Shown here one piece after another: positions 26,136 through 34,325 of a stretch of 64,000 nucleotides of DNA. The position numbers and the translations under genes are program-made. This stretch comes from SAR324 cluster bacterium (lineage in GTDB: Bacteria > SAR324 > NAC60-12). The notes under the pieces were generated by a model. The model was not told the origin of the DNA. It searched no databases and saw nothing but the letters and a program-made list of their open reading frames with translations. Each line of letters opens with the position of its first letter. Within the stretch, counting starts at the first letter, position 1. The stretch lies in contig JADGAV010000021.1 of NCBI GenBank assembly GCA_015231825.1, forward strand, positions 24,120 through 88,119, read 5' to 3'.

Positions 26136-27899
26136 TCACGTGGAAGTCTCTTCTCCATCCTCGATTGCCACCCGTTTTTTTCTCCTCTGATCTTCTTCAT
26201 ATTGCGCCATGCGCTGTTCCAATTCAACCAGTTTGTTAAAACGATTCGTCAAATCTTCCACCATCGGCATTTGTTTTGTTTTTTTATAAAGATTTGCCAA
26301 TTTGACAAATACCTCTTTGTCGGCTTTCAATCTCAGGGCATCTTCATAAAATTCGATCGCTTTGCGATACTGATGGTGAACCATAAAATTGTGGGCATCT
26401 CTTATTTTTTGTTGTCGATGTTCTTCTTTTTCTCTCAGTGCCTCTTCCACTTTCAGCTCTGCCAGCTGCTCTTTCAAAAATCGGACGGTTTGATCATCCT
26501 TCATCAGACTACTGACATCAATCATTCGTTCAAGCAGAGGAATCGTACGTTCGATTTGTTCGCTGAGTTTCAGAAATTCCAAAGCATTGTAAAATTTACG
26601 ATCCTCCAACAGACTTTCAGCCTCCTGGAGAAATGTCTGATTCAGGCTTTTCAGAATTTTTTTAACTTCACTCTTGTCAGTCGAAATTTCCTCAATTTTT
26701 GCAAATGTCTCCAGTGCTTCACTATAGTGTTCCAACTCTATTTGAATCTTTCCAATATTATTGAGCAATTCCACTGTTTCCTTTTCGCTACGCACCACTT
26801 GTAAAACTTTCAGTGCTTGTTCATAGGATTCCTCTTTATAATATTGCATTCCAAGTGCTTCATATTCTGCCATGTCATAGTAGCCATCTGATTTATCCAG
26901 CATTTCCTTGGCCACAATGAAATACTTTCTGGCCAGCAGCATATTCTTTTGATTCTTGTAAATAATTCCAAGATTCACATTGGCATAACGGTTGTAAGGA
27001 TGTTTACCCAAAAACGAAAACAGTTTATCGGTGTCAATTTCCCCTTCTTTCCGTAATGCGTGTGCAAGGGCTAAAAAAGATTCAAGTGTTTCATTATCAG
27101 GATGTAAGAAAGAAACCCGAGTCAGGGACCTCCATGCTAGATCGTACTGTGAATGACGTAAACAATGGAATCCAAGATTAAGAATCAGATTAAATCCTTC
27201 CTCGGATTCGAGATCAACATGAGAGCGGATGTATTTAAAAACCTCCAGCGGATTGATTTCAACGGATTGCGATTCTTCTTCGGATTTCTCATCCTTCGTC
27301 TCTTTTTCCTTTGTCTCAGATTCCTGTTTCTTCCCCGCCTCGCTTTTTTCCGTTTCTTCAGCGACTTTTTTTCCAGATTTTTTTTCGGCCGCCAGACGTT
27401 TCTTTTCTATAATTTTCTTCTGAATTTCAATGAGCTTCAATTCCCCTTCTTCACTTTCCGGCAACTTAAAGGAATCCATCCCTTCAAATTCAGAGATCGC
27501 TGAACTGACAGCATTGTCAAAAAGTTGGCTGTTGGCCAGTGTCGCGGCAAGATTGTAAGCAGCAACTTTATTTTCCGGATCATGATTGAGAACATGCTCA
27601 TAGAGCTTTTCTGCCTGGCTGAAATCCTCTGATTTACGATAAGCATTTCCAATAATGTTCGCCAATTCAAAATTTTCAGGCTTTTTCAGGAGCAGATTTG
27701 ATCCCACAGCAATCAATCCGGCGTAGTCCCCGCTGGCCATACAGCGCTGATAAATATCCTGCAATGCTTTTTCGACAGATTTGCTATCAATCTCCAGTGC
27801 CTTATTGAATTCTATCATGGACCGATCATAAAGTTTGCTGCCCATTAATTTTTCACCTTCAGCCAGATATTTGTCTATTTGTTCGTCACTTTTATCCAT
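26136..27899 (-). CDS. TPR-repeat protein with charged linker (587 aa)
   Basis: A 587-residue soluble protein with N-terminal TPR units (residues 5-135: YLAEGEKLMGSKLYDRSMIEF, ELANIIGNAYRKSEDFSQAE), a strongly charged linker rich in Lys/Glu (about 165-215, KKSGKKVAEETEKSEAGKKQ and following), then further TPRs (220-560) ending in a basic tail (EEDQRRKKRVAIEDGEETST). TPR arrays are protein-binding scaffolds. It is the first gene of a minus-strand run TPR protein, 830-aa protein, galM. The region before its start contains two TTTGCAAA palindromes (27966-27995), a possible control site. Confidence 0.85.
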   Translation of the reverse strand: MDKSDEQIDKYLAEGEKLMGSKLYDRSMIEFNKALEIDSKSVEKALQDIYQRCMASGDYAGLIAVGSNLLLKKPENFELANIIGNAYRKSEDFSQAEKLYEHVLNHDPENKVAAYNLAATLANSQLFDNAVSSAISEFEGMDSFKLPESEEGELKLIEIQKKIIEKKRLAAEKKSGKKVAEETEKSEAGKKQESETKEKETKDEKSEEESQSVEINPLEVFKYIRSHVDLESEEGFNLILNLGFHCLRHSQYDLAWRSLTRVSFLHPDNETLESFLALAHALRKEGEIDTDKLFSFLGKHPYNRYANVNLGIIYKNQKNMLLARKYFIVAKEMLDKSDGYYDMAEYEALGMQYYKEESYEQALKVLQVVRSEKETVELLNNIGKIQIELEHYSEALETFAKIEEISTDKSEVKKILKSLNQTFLQEAESLLEDRKFYNALEFLKLSEQIERTIPLLERMIDVSSLMKDDQTVRFLKEQLAELKVEEALREKEEHRQQKIRDAHNFMVHHQYRKAIEFYEDALRLKADKEVFVKLANLYKKTKQMPMVEDLTNRFNKLVELEQRMAQYEEDQRRKKRVAIEDGEETST

Positions 27900-27965
27900 C
27901 TTACTCTCACGAAATTGATTTGCTGCATTGAATCCAATCTGTATTTTTTTGTCGCTGCAATCATA

Positions 27966-27995
27966 TTTGCAAAAATTTCACCAATCCTTTGCAAA
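27966..27995. promoter_or_regulatory. Pair of TTTGCAAA palindromes, centres 22 bp apart
   Basis: The same 8-bp palindrome occurs at 27966-27973 and 27988-27995 in the 268-bp divergent region between the TPR gene (minus) and the small 59-aa gene (plus). A centre-to-centre distance of 22 bp is close to two helical turns, a common spacing for cooperative operator halves. The remaining part of 27900-28167 shows no supported gene. Confidence 0.35.
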
Positions 27996-28167
27996 TAGAC
28001 GAAACCACCTCAAATCAGTTAAAAAAATCTGGGAACTTTTTTGGGCGAGGGGTTACTACCTTAATAACATATGTGAAATTGAATATTTCCTCAAAGATTT
28101 AATTTTTGATGGTTTTCTAAAATAAAAACGAAATATTCATGAACTGAATTTCCAACATGGAGTACCT

Positions 28168-28347
28168 ATGCAAGACACCTCACTGAAACAGGCAGTTGAT
28201 CGGCAGATCCTCAATATTGCAATTAAAAACTTTCTGGAGCATGGCGGCCAAATCAAAGTACTTCCTCCTCAAAAAGTTGCCGCGAAAGCGGTCATTTCGC
28301 GACAGGAGTGGACTGCTTACGAATCTCTTTCGGATTTCGCAGGATAA
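28168..28347 (+). CDS. Small protein, 59 aa; paralogue of the protein at 10881-11060
   Basis: A 59-residue frame with GGAG five bases before the ATG. It reads MQDTSLKQAVDRQILNIAIK, then NFLEHGGQIKVLPPQK and ends EWTAYESLSDFAG. It has exactly the same length as the minus-strand protein at 10881-11060 and aligns to it without gaps, with K20, F22, E24, GG26-27, IK29-30, LP32-33, K36, VI42-43, W48 and AYESL50-54 shared. The pattern helix, GG-turn, short strand with LP, strand VI, and W-AYESL suggests a compact alpha/beta fold. It precedes htrA by 144 bp, but htrA has its own promoter. The family is not recognised. Confidence 0.78.
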   Translation: MQDTSLKQAVDRQILNIAIKNFLEHGGQIKVLPPQKVAAKAVISRQEWTAYESLSDFAG

Positions 28348-28424
28348 GATCATAAGCATTACGGCCGACTTCTAAAATCTCATTACTCGGTCAAAATAAG
28401 GAAATTTTTCACTTCTTGAACTTT

Positions 28425-28462
28425 TGAACAAATTGTTCATTGAGATCACTCAATTTTATAAT
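28425..28462 (+). promoter_or_regulatory. htrA promoter with overlapping palindrome
   Basis: A perfect TATAAT (-10) lies at 28457-28462, with TTGTTC (-35) at 28433-28438, spacing 18 bp. The -35 element is part of a palindrome TGAACAA-a-TTGTTCA (28425-28439), and a second inverted repeat ATTGAG-atca-CTCAAT fills the spacer (28439-28454). The ATG of htrA follows at 28492 with AAGGAAA. Overlap of palindromes and promoter suggests repressor control. Confidence 0.55.
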
Positions 28463-28491
28463 AAAAATTTTATTTTTCTGAAAAGGAAACT

Positions 28492-29928
28492 ATGAAACTT
28501 CGTTTAACAATTGTATCCGTATTGCTAGGATTTGCTCTTATTCTTGGCGGTTTAGCTGTCACTGCCCCTCCACTTCAGTCCTTGATGCAAGCTTCAAAAA
28601 CCAGAGCAGATATTGTGGAGAAGGCACAGAGAGCTGTTGTCCACATCAAAGTCGAAAAAACAGTTTCGCAACCAAATAGAATGTCGAGCCCTTTCGGATC
28701 TCCTCAGGATGAGTTCTTTAAACGTTTTTTTCCCGGCATGAGACTACCTCAGTTCGATAGAATTCCAAAACAAGATCAGGAATTCAGGCAGCAAGGACAG
28801 GGAAGCGGTTCAATAATTGATCCCGAGGGGTACATTTTGACAAATAATCATGTCATAGAAGGAACCGATAAAATCACGGTCCATTTGATTGATGGAAGGC
28901 AGTTTCCAGCCGAGATTGTCGGAACCGATCCTCTTTCCGATATCGCCGTGATCAAAATTTCCGGAGAAAATTTGCCGACGATTCCGATTGGAAATTCCGA
29001 AGACATGCGCACAGGTGAAACCGTCATTGCAATTGGAAATCCCTTTGGATTATCGAACACCGTCACCATGGGAATCATCAGCGCCAAAGGGCGCTCCAAT
29101 ATGGGAATCGTTGACTACGAGAACTTTATCCAGACTGATGCCGCTATCAATCCAGGCAACAGCGGTGGCCCATTGATCAATCTGGAAGGAAAAATCATTG
29201 GTGTCAATACCGCCATTTTTTCAAAAAACGGAAGCTATCAGGGCATTGGCTTCAGTGTCCCCATCAATATGGCCCAGCATATCATGACGGATTTGATTGA
29301 AAATGGCAGTGTTTCCAGAGGATGGCTTGGAGTGAATATCCAAAACATCACGCCGGAGTTGGCTAAGGCCTTTGCGGTAGAAACCTCCAAAGGAGCTCTC
29401 GTCGTCGGAGTCCTGGAAGACTCTCCCGCTAAAAAAGCGGGACTGAGGCGCGGCGATGTGATCGTGGCATTGAACCAGGAAAACATCCTGAGCAGTGATG
29501 ATCTCAGAAACAAAGTCGGGCTGATTACACCGGAATCAAAAGTCTCGTTTAAAGTGATTCGACAAGGACGCGCTGAAGATGTGGATGTTCAGCTAGGAAA
29601 ACGACCTTCGAATAAACAGCTTAGCCAGGTTCCTATTCAGGAAACCAATTCAATCGGAGTCAAAGTTCAAAATTTGACACCTGAATTGGCGAAAAAGTTT
29701 GATGTTCAGCAAAAGGCAGGCATTGTTATCGTTGAAGTCGCAGAAAATTCTGAGGCCTTCAATGCCGGTTTGAGAGTCGGAAACATCATTCAGGAAATCA
29801 ACCGTCAAAGCATAGTCGACGTAAAATCTTTTGAGGAAGCTCTCGAAAAAGCGGATTTAGAGAAAGGAATTCTCTTACTCGTCAGCACCCGCCAGCAAAG
29901 CCAATATCTCGTCTTAAAAACAGGATAG
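28492..29928 (+). CDS. Periplasmic serine protease HtrA/DegP (Do family)
   Basis: A 478-residue protein with an N-terminal signal peptide (LTIVSVLLGFALILGGLAV, cleavage near residue 24), a trypsin-like domain with catalytic triad H120 (TNNHVIEG), D150 (DPLSDIAV) and S224 (NPGNSGGPL), and two PDZ domains (residues 270-360 and 380-470). The Q-linker RQQGQGSGSIID precedes the first strand. It is the standard envelope quality-control protease/chaperone. Length and two PDZ domains match DegP/DegQ. A good promoter with palindromes lies upstream and a strong hairpin terminator follows at 29946-29969, so it is monocistronic. Confidence 0.97.
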   Translation: MKLRLTIVSVLLGFALILGGLAVTAPPLQSLMQASKTRADIVEKAQRAVVHIKVEKTVSQPNRMSSPFGSPQDEFFKRFFPGMRLPQFDRIPKQDQEFRQQGQGSGSIIDPEGYILTNNHVIEGTDKITVHLIDGRQFPAEIVGTDPLSDIAVIKISGENLPTIPIGNSEDMRTGETVIAIGNPFGLSNTVTMGIISAKGRSNMGIVDYENFIQTDAAINPGNSGGPLINLEGKIIGVNTAIFSKNGSYQGIGFSVPINMAQHIMTDLIENGSVSRGWLGVNIQNITPELAKAFAVETSKGALVVGVLEDSPAKKAGLRRGDVIVALNQENILSSDDLRNKVGLITPESKVSFKVIRQGRAEDVDVQLGKRPSNKQLSQVPIQETNSIGVKVQNLTPELAKKFDVQQKAGIVIVEVAENSEAFNAGLRVGNIIQEINRQSIVDVKSFEEALEKADLEKGILLLVSTRQQSQYLVLKTG

Positions 29929-29945
29929 CTCTTCATGAAGAAACC

Positions 29946-29969
29946 CGAAGAGGGAAAACTCCCTCTTCG
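29946..29969 (+). terminator. Strong hairpin terminator after htrA
   Basis: A perfect 10-bp stem (CGAAGAGGGA at 29946-29955, TCCCTCTTCG at 29960-29969) with a 4-base loop (aaac), 17 bp after the htrA stop. The T-tract is short (gttc), so it may act partly as an mRNA stabiliser. The rest of 29970-30215 contains no convincing gene. Confidence 0.65.
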
Positions 29970-30215
29970 TTCAGCCCCCTGCCCCCCTTAAAAGAAAATA
30001 AAAAATTCCTTCCGACTTCTACCCAGCGCCGCTATCCTTTCTCCAAACAAGCGATAGAATTTGAAATCTTACAGAAAAATATTTAAGATACCCACAAGAG
30101 CAGACTGAACCGAGTTCGGTTTTCGTCAATAAGCTGCTGCCATTTGAACATACTTGAAGAAAGTACCATCGAATTTAAAAAAGAGGGACTGCTCCCTGTA
30201 CTCTGGAGAAAAGGA

Positions 30216-30698
30216 ATGGCGCCTTTGCAAGTGGGACACTACAAAGAAAACAACCTGTATATTGTCACCGTTGGAGACAATCTGACCGTCGATACCGTGG
30301 CGACCTTCAATCAATATGTCAAACCGTTGATGGAAGATGTTTTGAAAACGACTCAGATGAGGGGCCTCATCTTAAACATGAAAAAAGTTTTTATGGTAGA
30401 CTCTTCCGGTGTAGGAACAATTTGCGGAAAATTAATAAAACTTAAAAAGGCAGAAAAAAAAATGGTGCTCTGCAATGTGAATAAAACCGTCACCGATACG
30501 TTTGCCGACAGTGGTTTGGGAAGTGCATTGACTTATTACAGCAGTGTTCAGGAGGCCATCGCTATTATTGGCCGCGTCGAAACACCGGTTAGAGAAGAAT
30601 CTGTTCCAATCGTAAAAAAACCGGTTTTTACTAAAGCCCCTCCCAAAGAAAGAGGACTTGAAAATTTTATGGACAAAAAAGCGAGAAATCGGAAGTAG
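30216..30698 (+). CDS. STAS-domain anti-sigma factor antagonist
   Basis: From the ATG at 30216 (GGAGAAAAGGA just upstream) the protein is 160 residues; the frame continues upstream to a TTG at 30144 that is less likely. The STAS domain (residues 5-110) runs from YIVTVGDNLTVDTVATFNQYVKPL through RGLILNMKKVFMVDSSGVGTI, where the DSSG serine matches the phosphorylation site of SpoIIAA/RsbV, to VTDTFADSGLGSAL. A basic low-complexity tail follows. In partner switching, an RsbW-type kinase phosphorylates this Ser and a PP2C such as the RsbU-like protein encoded downstream removes the phosphate. Three such components are present within the window (16892, 30216, 30926). Confidence 0.9.
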   Translation: MAPLQVGHYKENNLYIVTVGDNLTVDTVATFNQYVKPLMEDVLKTTQMRGLILNMKKVFMVDSSGVGTICGKLIKLKKAEKKMVLCNVNKTVTDTFADSGLGSALTYYSSVQEAIAIIGRVETPVREESVPIVKKPVFTKAPPKERGLENFMDKKARNRK

Positions 30699-30815
30699 TC
30701 CGGTTTTAGACCACTTTCAAAGACAAAACCCCCTTCTTGATGTCCCGTTTCAATATCAGGGGAACTGAGAAAACTCCGATGCTCTGACAAAGCACGAAAG
30801 TGACAAAGGAGTTCA

Positions 30816-30929
30816 ATGCAAATGACTTTTTCGCGCTTCAGTCGAACCTGTGGAAGCGGGAGCCTTCGATTAGTGGAAATTAAGACTTATTGGGAATCGA
30901 CATTTTTGATTTCCGGAGTAAAGCCATGA
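30816..30929 (+). CDS. Possible 37-aa leader peptide translationally coupled to the PP2C gene
   Basis: A short frame MQMTFSRFSRTCGSGSLRLV (continuing to 37 residues) starts at an ATG with AAGGAG four bases upstream. Its TGA at 30927-30929 overlaps the ATG of the RsbU-like gene at 30926 (ATGA), the usual sign of translational coupling. The peptide has no recognised family and carries part of a 22-bp direct repeat (30851-30872) found again inside the downstream gene. It may be a regulatory leader or may be chance; the strong SD and exact overlap favour the first. Confidence 0.4.
   Translation: MQMTFSRFSRTCGSGSLRLVEIKTYWESTFLISGVKP
30851..30872 (+). repeat. 22-bp exact direct repeat, copy 1 (copy 2 at 31221-31242)
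   Basis: The 22 bases at 30851-30872 are identical to 31221-31242. The first copy is in the leader upstream of the RsbU-like gene; the second encodes part of its receiver domain (EAGAFDY, a conserved receiver segment). The flanks do not match, so this is a short copied segment, not a long duplication. Confidence 0.85.
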
Positions 30930-32200
30930 ATGAGAATGTGATCAATGTACTGCTCATTAGCGATGATGAAGTCCAGTACATGATCGTCGACAAAATGTTC
31001 CGCAAAGCTCCTCTTACTCAATATCATTTAGAAAGGGTTGGCACTTTTCAAGAAGCAATAAACCACATCAAAAACAATCGTCATGATGTTTATTTGGTAG
31101 ACGATCATCTGGAAAACGAAAAGGGAATCTCAATCATCCGTGATGCCGGAAAAAACGGGTGCAGTGCTCCTATGATTCTCGTCACTTCAAATACCAGTCT
31201 CGGCAGTGACATCGAAGCGATGGAAGCGGGAGCCTTCGATTATTTGATTAAATCGGAAATCAGCGCATCCTTGCTGGAACGATCTTTACGATACGCGATT
31301 CAGCACAAGCGAGTGGAAAGTCTGCTCGCAAAACAGAATGAAACCATTTCCCAGCACGTCCGGCAGGCAGAAAAAACCAATCATTATTTAATCGAACTGA
31401 CTCAGCGTATCACACAGGAATTGGAACAGGCGCGCAAAACTCAAATGGCGATTCTTCCTCAATCCATTCCTTCTCTCCCTGGGTGCCAGATTGCAGCAAA
31501 ATACAAACCGATGGAGCAAATCGGCGGAGATTTTTATGATATTTTCGAGTTCAAAAGAAACAAAACAGGGATTCTACTAGCAGACGTCACCGGACACGGA
31601 ATTCCAGCAGCACTGATTTCTTTCATGGTCTCCAGTTTGTTCAAATCCATTGCACCGAAAAAGCAAGATATCAAAAATACTATCGCTCAAATCAACAATT
31701 CCCTCCGCAAAGGACTTCCTCAGGATACCTTTGCCACTGTTTTCTATTGCATCTACAATTCTAAATCAAAAGTGTTGAATTACATATCCATGGGGCATCC
31801 CCCGGGCTATTTGATTCGTCCCCGGACACAACAGATCCTTCCTCTGCAATCACCGGGAGTGCTGTTGGGAGCATTTCCAATCCTCATAGAAAATTTAAAA
31901 CCGAAATCTGTTCAATTGATGCCGGGAGACAAAGTGCTTCTCTACACCGATGGATTGACAGAAATGTTCAGTAAATCAGAAAAGATTTTCGGAAAAGTCC
32001 AGTTGGAAAGTTTTTTACTCAAACAAAAGGATCTCGCTATTGAAGAGCTCATTGAAAGTGCCTATCTGCATGTCTTGAAATATGCCGAGACAGCCGATTT
32101 CAGTGATGATGTGACTTTGGTCGGGCTTGAACTGAGTGAAGAAAAGGGAGAAATTCCCAAAAATCAGAAACAAAAATTATTCGAATGCGCCCATGAATAA
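30926..32200 (+). CDS. RsbU-type response regulator PP2C serine phosphatase
   Basis: From the ATG at 30926 (GGAG eight bases upstream) the protein is 424 residues; a TTG at 30890 is the alternative. Residues 1-120 form a receiver with Asp in YLVDDHLENEKG, and Lys in YLIKSE; residues 125-180 a coiled-coil linker (RQAEKTNHYLIELTQRITQE); residues 190-410 a SpoIIE/PP2C phosphatase with GGDFYDIFE, ADVTGHGIPAAL and the C-terminal FSDDVTLVGLEL carrying metal-binding Asp residues. RsbU proteins dephosphorylate a STAS antagonist; the STAS protein 30216-30698 just upstream is the obvious partner. The 3' end overlaps the convergent TMTC-like gene by 37 bp (32164-32200). Confidence 0.93.
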   Translation: MNENVINVLLISDDEVQYMIVDKMFRKAPLTQYHLERVGTFQEAINHIKNNRHDVYLVDDHLENEKGISIIRDAGKNGCSAPMILVTSNTSLGSDIEAMEAGAFDYLIKSEISASLLERSLRYAIQHKRVESLLAKQNETISQHVRQAEKTNHYLIELTQRITQELEQARKTQMAILPQSIPSLPGCQIAAKYKPMEQIGGDFYDIFEFKRNKTGILLADVTGHGIPAALISFMVSSLFKSIAPKKQDIKNTIAQINNSLRKGLPQDTFATVFYCIYNSKSKVLNYISMGHPPGYLIRPRTQQILPLQSPGVLLGAFPILIENLKPKSVQLMPGDKVLLYTDGLTEMFSKSEKIFGKVQLESFLLKQKDLAIEELIESAYLHVLKYAETADFSDDVTLVGLELSEEKGEIPKNQKQKLFECAHE

Positions 32201-34188
32201 TACTGACATTGTCCCAATTGACAGGCCATTTTCCAGTCCGAACACGCCAATTCTTTCTGCTTTAATTCTCTATAAATCAATCCTCGATTACTGAGTGCTC
32301 CCGCATGTCTCGGATTGATTTCCAGCGTTTTGTTGTAATCGGCAAGCGCTTTGCTGTTTTGTTTCAAATAGCGATAGACCGTGCCCCGATTGAAAAATAT
32401 TTCCAGAAAATTCGGATTGAGTTTTAACGCGGCGTTATAGTTCTCAATGGCCTGTTCATATTGCTGCAGGTAAAGGTGGGCGGTTCCCCGGTTTATCCAG
32501 GCTTTGATCTCGCTTGGATCAAGTCTGAGCACAGTCTTATAATCTTCTAAAGCCTGCCTGTATTGGCGTTGCCACAAATACATATTTCCCCGGTTGAAAT
32601 ATCCGCCGACGTTTTTCGGATCCAACTTTATTGCCTGATTAAAATCCAGAAGCGCCTGCTCATTTTGCGCGAGGCGTATGTGGGTGTTGCCCCGATTGAG
32701 ATAGGCATTGACGTATTCCGGATCCATCTGCAAAGCCTTGTTATAATCTTTCAATGCCAGATCATATTGACCCAATCCCAGGTATGTCAAACCTCTATAG
32801 TTATAGATCTCGATAAACGGATTCTCATTAGTGAGTTCAAAAGTTTTATTCAAATATTGAAGTGCAAGCTCATATTGCTTTTCCTCCAAATACAGTCTTC
32901 CAATTTGAGCGTGGGCAATCCATGAATCGGGATTTCGGGCAACCGTCGTTTTCCACAGAATCTGCGGATTTCTGTATAGATTTGCCTGGTTTTGAGTCAA
33001 AATTATCAGCAAAATAAAAATTCCGATCCAAAACAGTCCGCTAGACAATTTTAAGAGTAGCACTTTTCTGACGTGCAAGTTCGCGGTGACCGAAGAAAAC
33101 GCTCCTGCCAACAGAACAAAAATGGGAATACTGGGGAGATACACCCAATGATCTGTAACAAATGAAAAGCGTGTCCATGCGTTATTAAAAAAGCCCAACA
33201 CGGGAAACAATAATACCCCGAATGCCATCACACCCAAAAAAAGAGGGCGTCCCCAATTTCGATATTTCCACAGAAGTACCCCCACCCCAAGCAACACACT
33301 CAGAACTGGCAGATACAAAAACAGCTGACTGTCATCGATTTCCCACTTTGGATAAGTGAAAATCAAGGGGTGGGGGAAAATAATTTTCGAAAGATAAAAA
33401 AACGGGATGTGTGCGGCTGTGAGGACACGTTCCAAAAAACTACGGGCATACTCCTCTCCGGACGCGCCAAATGAATTCAGTTCAAACCAAATTCTGGCAT
33501 AGGCTGCTCCGGCGCCAAGCAAGAAGAAAGGCAGGAATTTCCAAAGATCTGTTTTCTTCCATGAAATTCTTAGCCAAATCTGACAAATAATAAAAACCAA
33601 AGGGAGCATGATCGTTGCAGTTTTGCTCAATAGCGCACAAAGATAGAGCACTAAGGTGAGAAAATACCACCCCTTTCCTTTTTCTTTCTCAAAATGTAAA
33701 AAACTCCAGATCGTCAATAGAAAAAACACACCTGAGACTACATTCTTTCGTTCTGCAATCCAGACAACTGACTGGACATGGACTGGATGAAGAGCAAAAA
33801 GCATCGCCGCAAACCAGGCACCCTGAATCGATAACTGCCGTAATACCTTCCAAAAAAGCAAAGCAGAAAGCAAATGAAAGGCAACATTAAGCCAGTGAGT
33901 AACGAATAAATTAAGACCGAAACACTGTCTTTCCAGCCAAAACGTGAACCTTGTCATCGGAATATACGGCCAAACATGGTTGTTCTCAAAAGGCCGGAAC
34001 CAAATTTGCTGCCATCCGTCCGTTTTTTTCATGACAGGATCATTAATATAAAAATCTCCATCGTCCATAATCGATCCAGCATCATTAACCGGAAAATAGG
34101 CGATTACAATCAGCAGCATCAGAATCAGGACACCTGCTAGTGCCAAGCCGTTTTTTTGGATTTTTCCGAGATCAGTCAATTTTCCCAT
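32164..34188 (-). CDS. TMTC-like membrane glycosyltransferase with TPR domain (copy 2)
   Basis: A 674-residue paralogue of the protein at 20564-22450. Shared features include the early acidic pair (SIMDDGDFYIND), WPYIPMTRFTFWLERQCFG, LFALHPVHVQSVVWIAERKN, LTAAHIPFFYLSKIIFPHPL and FSFVTDHWVYLPS, followed by about seven TPR units of the AYLNRGNTHIRLAQNEQALL type and the same four-Cys C-terminus (C-x6-C-x4-C-x11-C). The polytopic domain is of the DUF1736/TMTC GT-C kind. Roughly half of the residues match copy 1 in the best stretches, so this is an older duplication. The stop lies 37 bp inside the convergent PP2C gene. Confidence 0.86.
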   Translation of the reverse strand: MGKLTDLGKIQKNGLALAGVLILMLLIVIAYFPVNDAGSIMDDGDFYINDPVMKKTDGWQQIWFRPFENNHVWPYIPMTRFTFWLERQCFGLNLFVTHWLNVAFHLLSALLFWKVLRQLSIQGAWFAAMLFALHPVHVQSVVWIAERKNVVSGVFFLLTIWSFLHFEKEKGKGWYFLTLVLYLCALLSKTATIMLPLVFIICQIWLRISWKKTDLWKFLPFFLLGAGAAYARIWFELNSFGASGEEYARSFLERVLTAAHIPFFYLSKIIFPHPLIFTYPKWEIDDSQLFLYLPVLSVLLGVGVLLWKYRNWGRPLFLGVMAFGVLLFPVLGFFNNAWTRFSFVTDHWVYLPSIPIFVLLAGAFSSVTANLHVRKVLLLKLSSGLFWIGIFILLIILTQNQANLYRNPQILWKTTVARNPDSWIAHAQIGRLYLEEKQYELALQYLNKTFELTNENPFIEIYNYRGLTYLGLGQYDLALKDYNKALQMDPEYVNAYLNRGNTHIRLAQNEQALLDFNQAIKLDPKNVGGYFNRGNMYLWQRQYRQALEDYKTVLRLDPSEIKAWINRGTAHLYLQQYEQAIENYNAALKLNPNFLEIFFNRGTVYRYLKQNSKALADYNKTLEINPRHAGALSNRGLIYRELKQKELACSDWKMACQLGQCQYYSWAHSNNFCF

Positions 34189-34325
34189 TAGATACTCTAA
34201 AAATAAAAAATTTCGTCGCTTATCAGATGTTTTATTTATGGCAATAGAAATGCATATTAGTGGAAGAATTTCAGACTTGAAAGGAAATTTTCCAGTTCCC
34301 CGGAATCAACCAGCACAAGGGTATC

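Noticed and set aside
27928..28125. A 65-codon plus-strand frame before the small-protein gene
   Set aside because: It crosses the palindromic control region, is of low coding character and has no SD.
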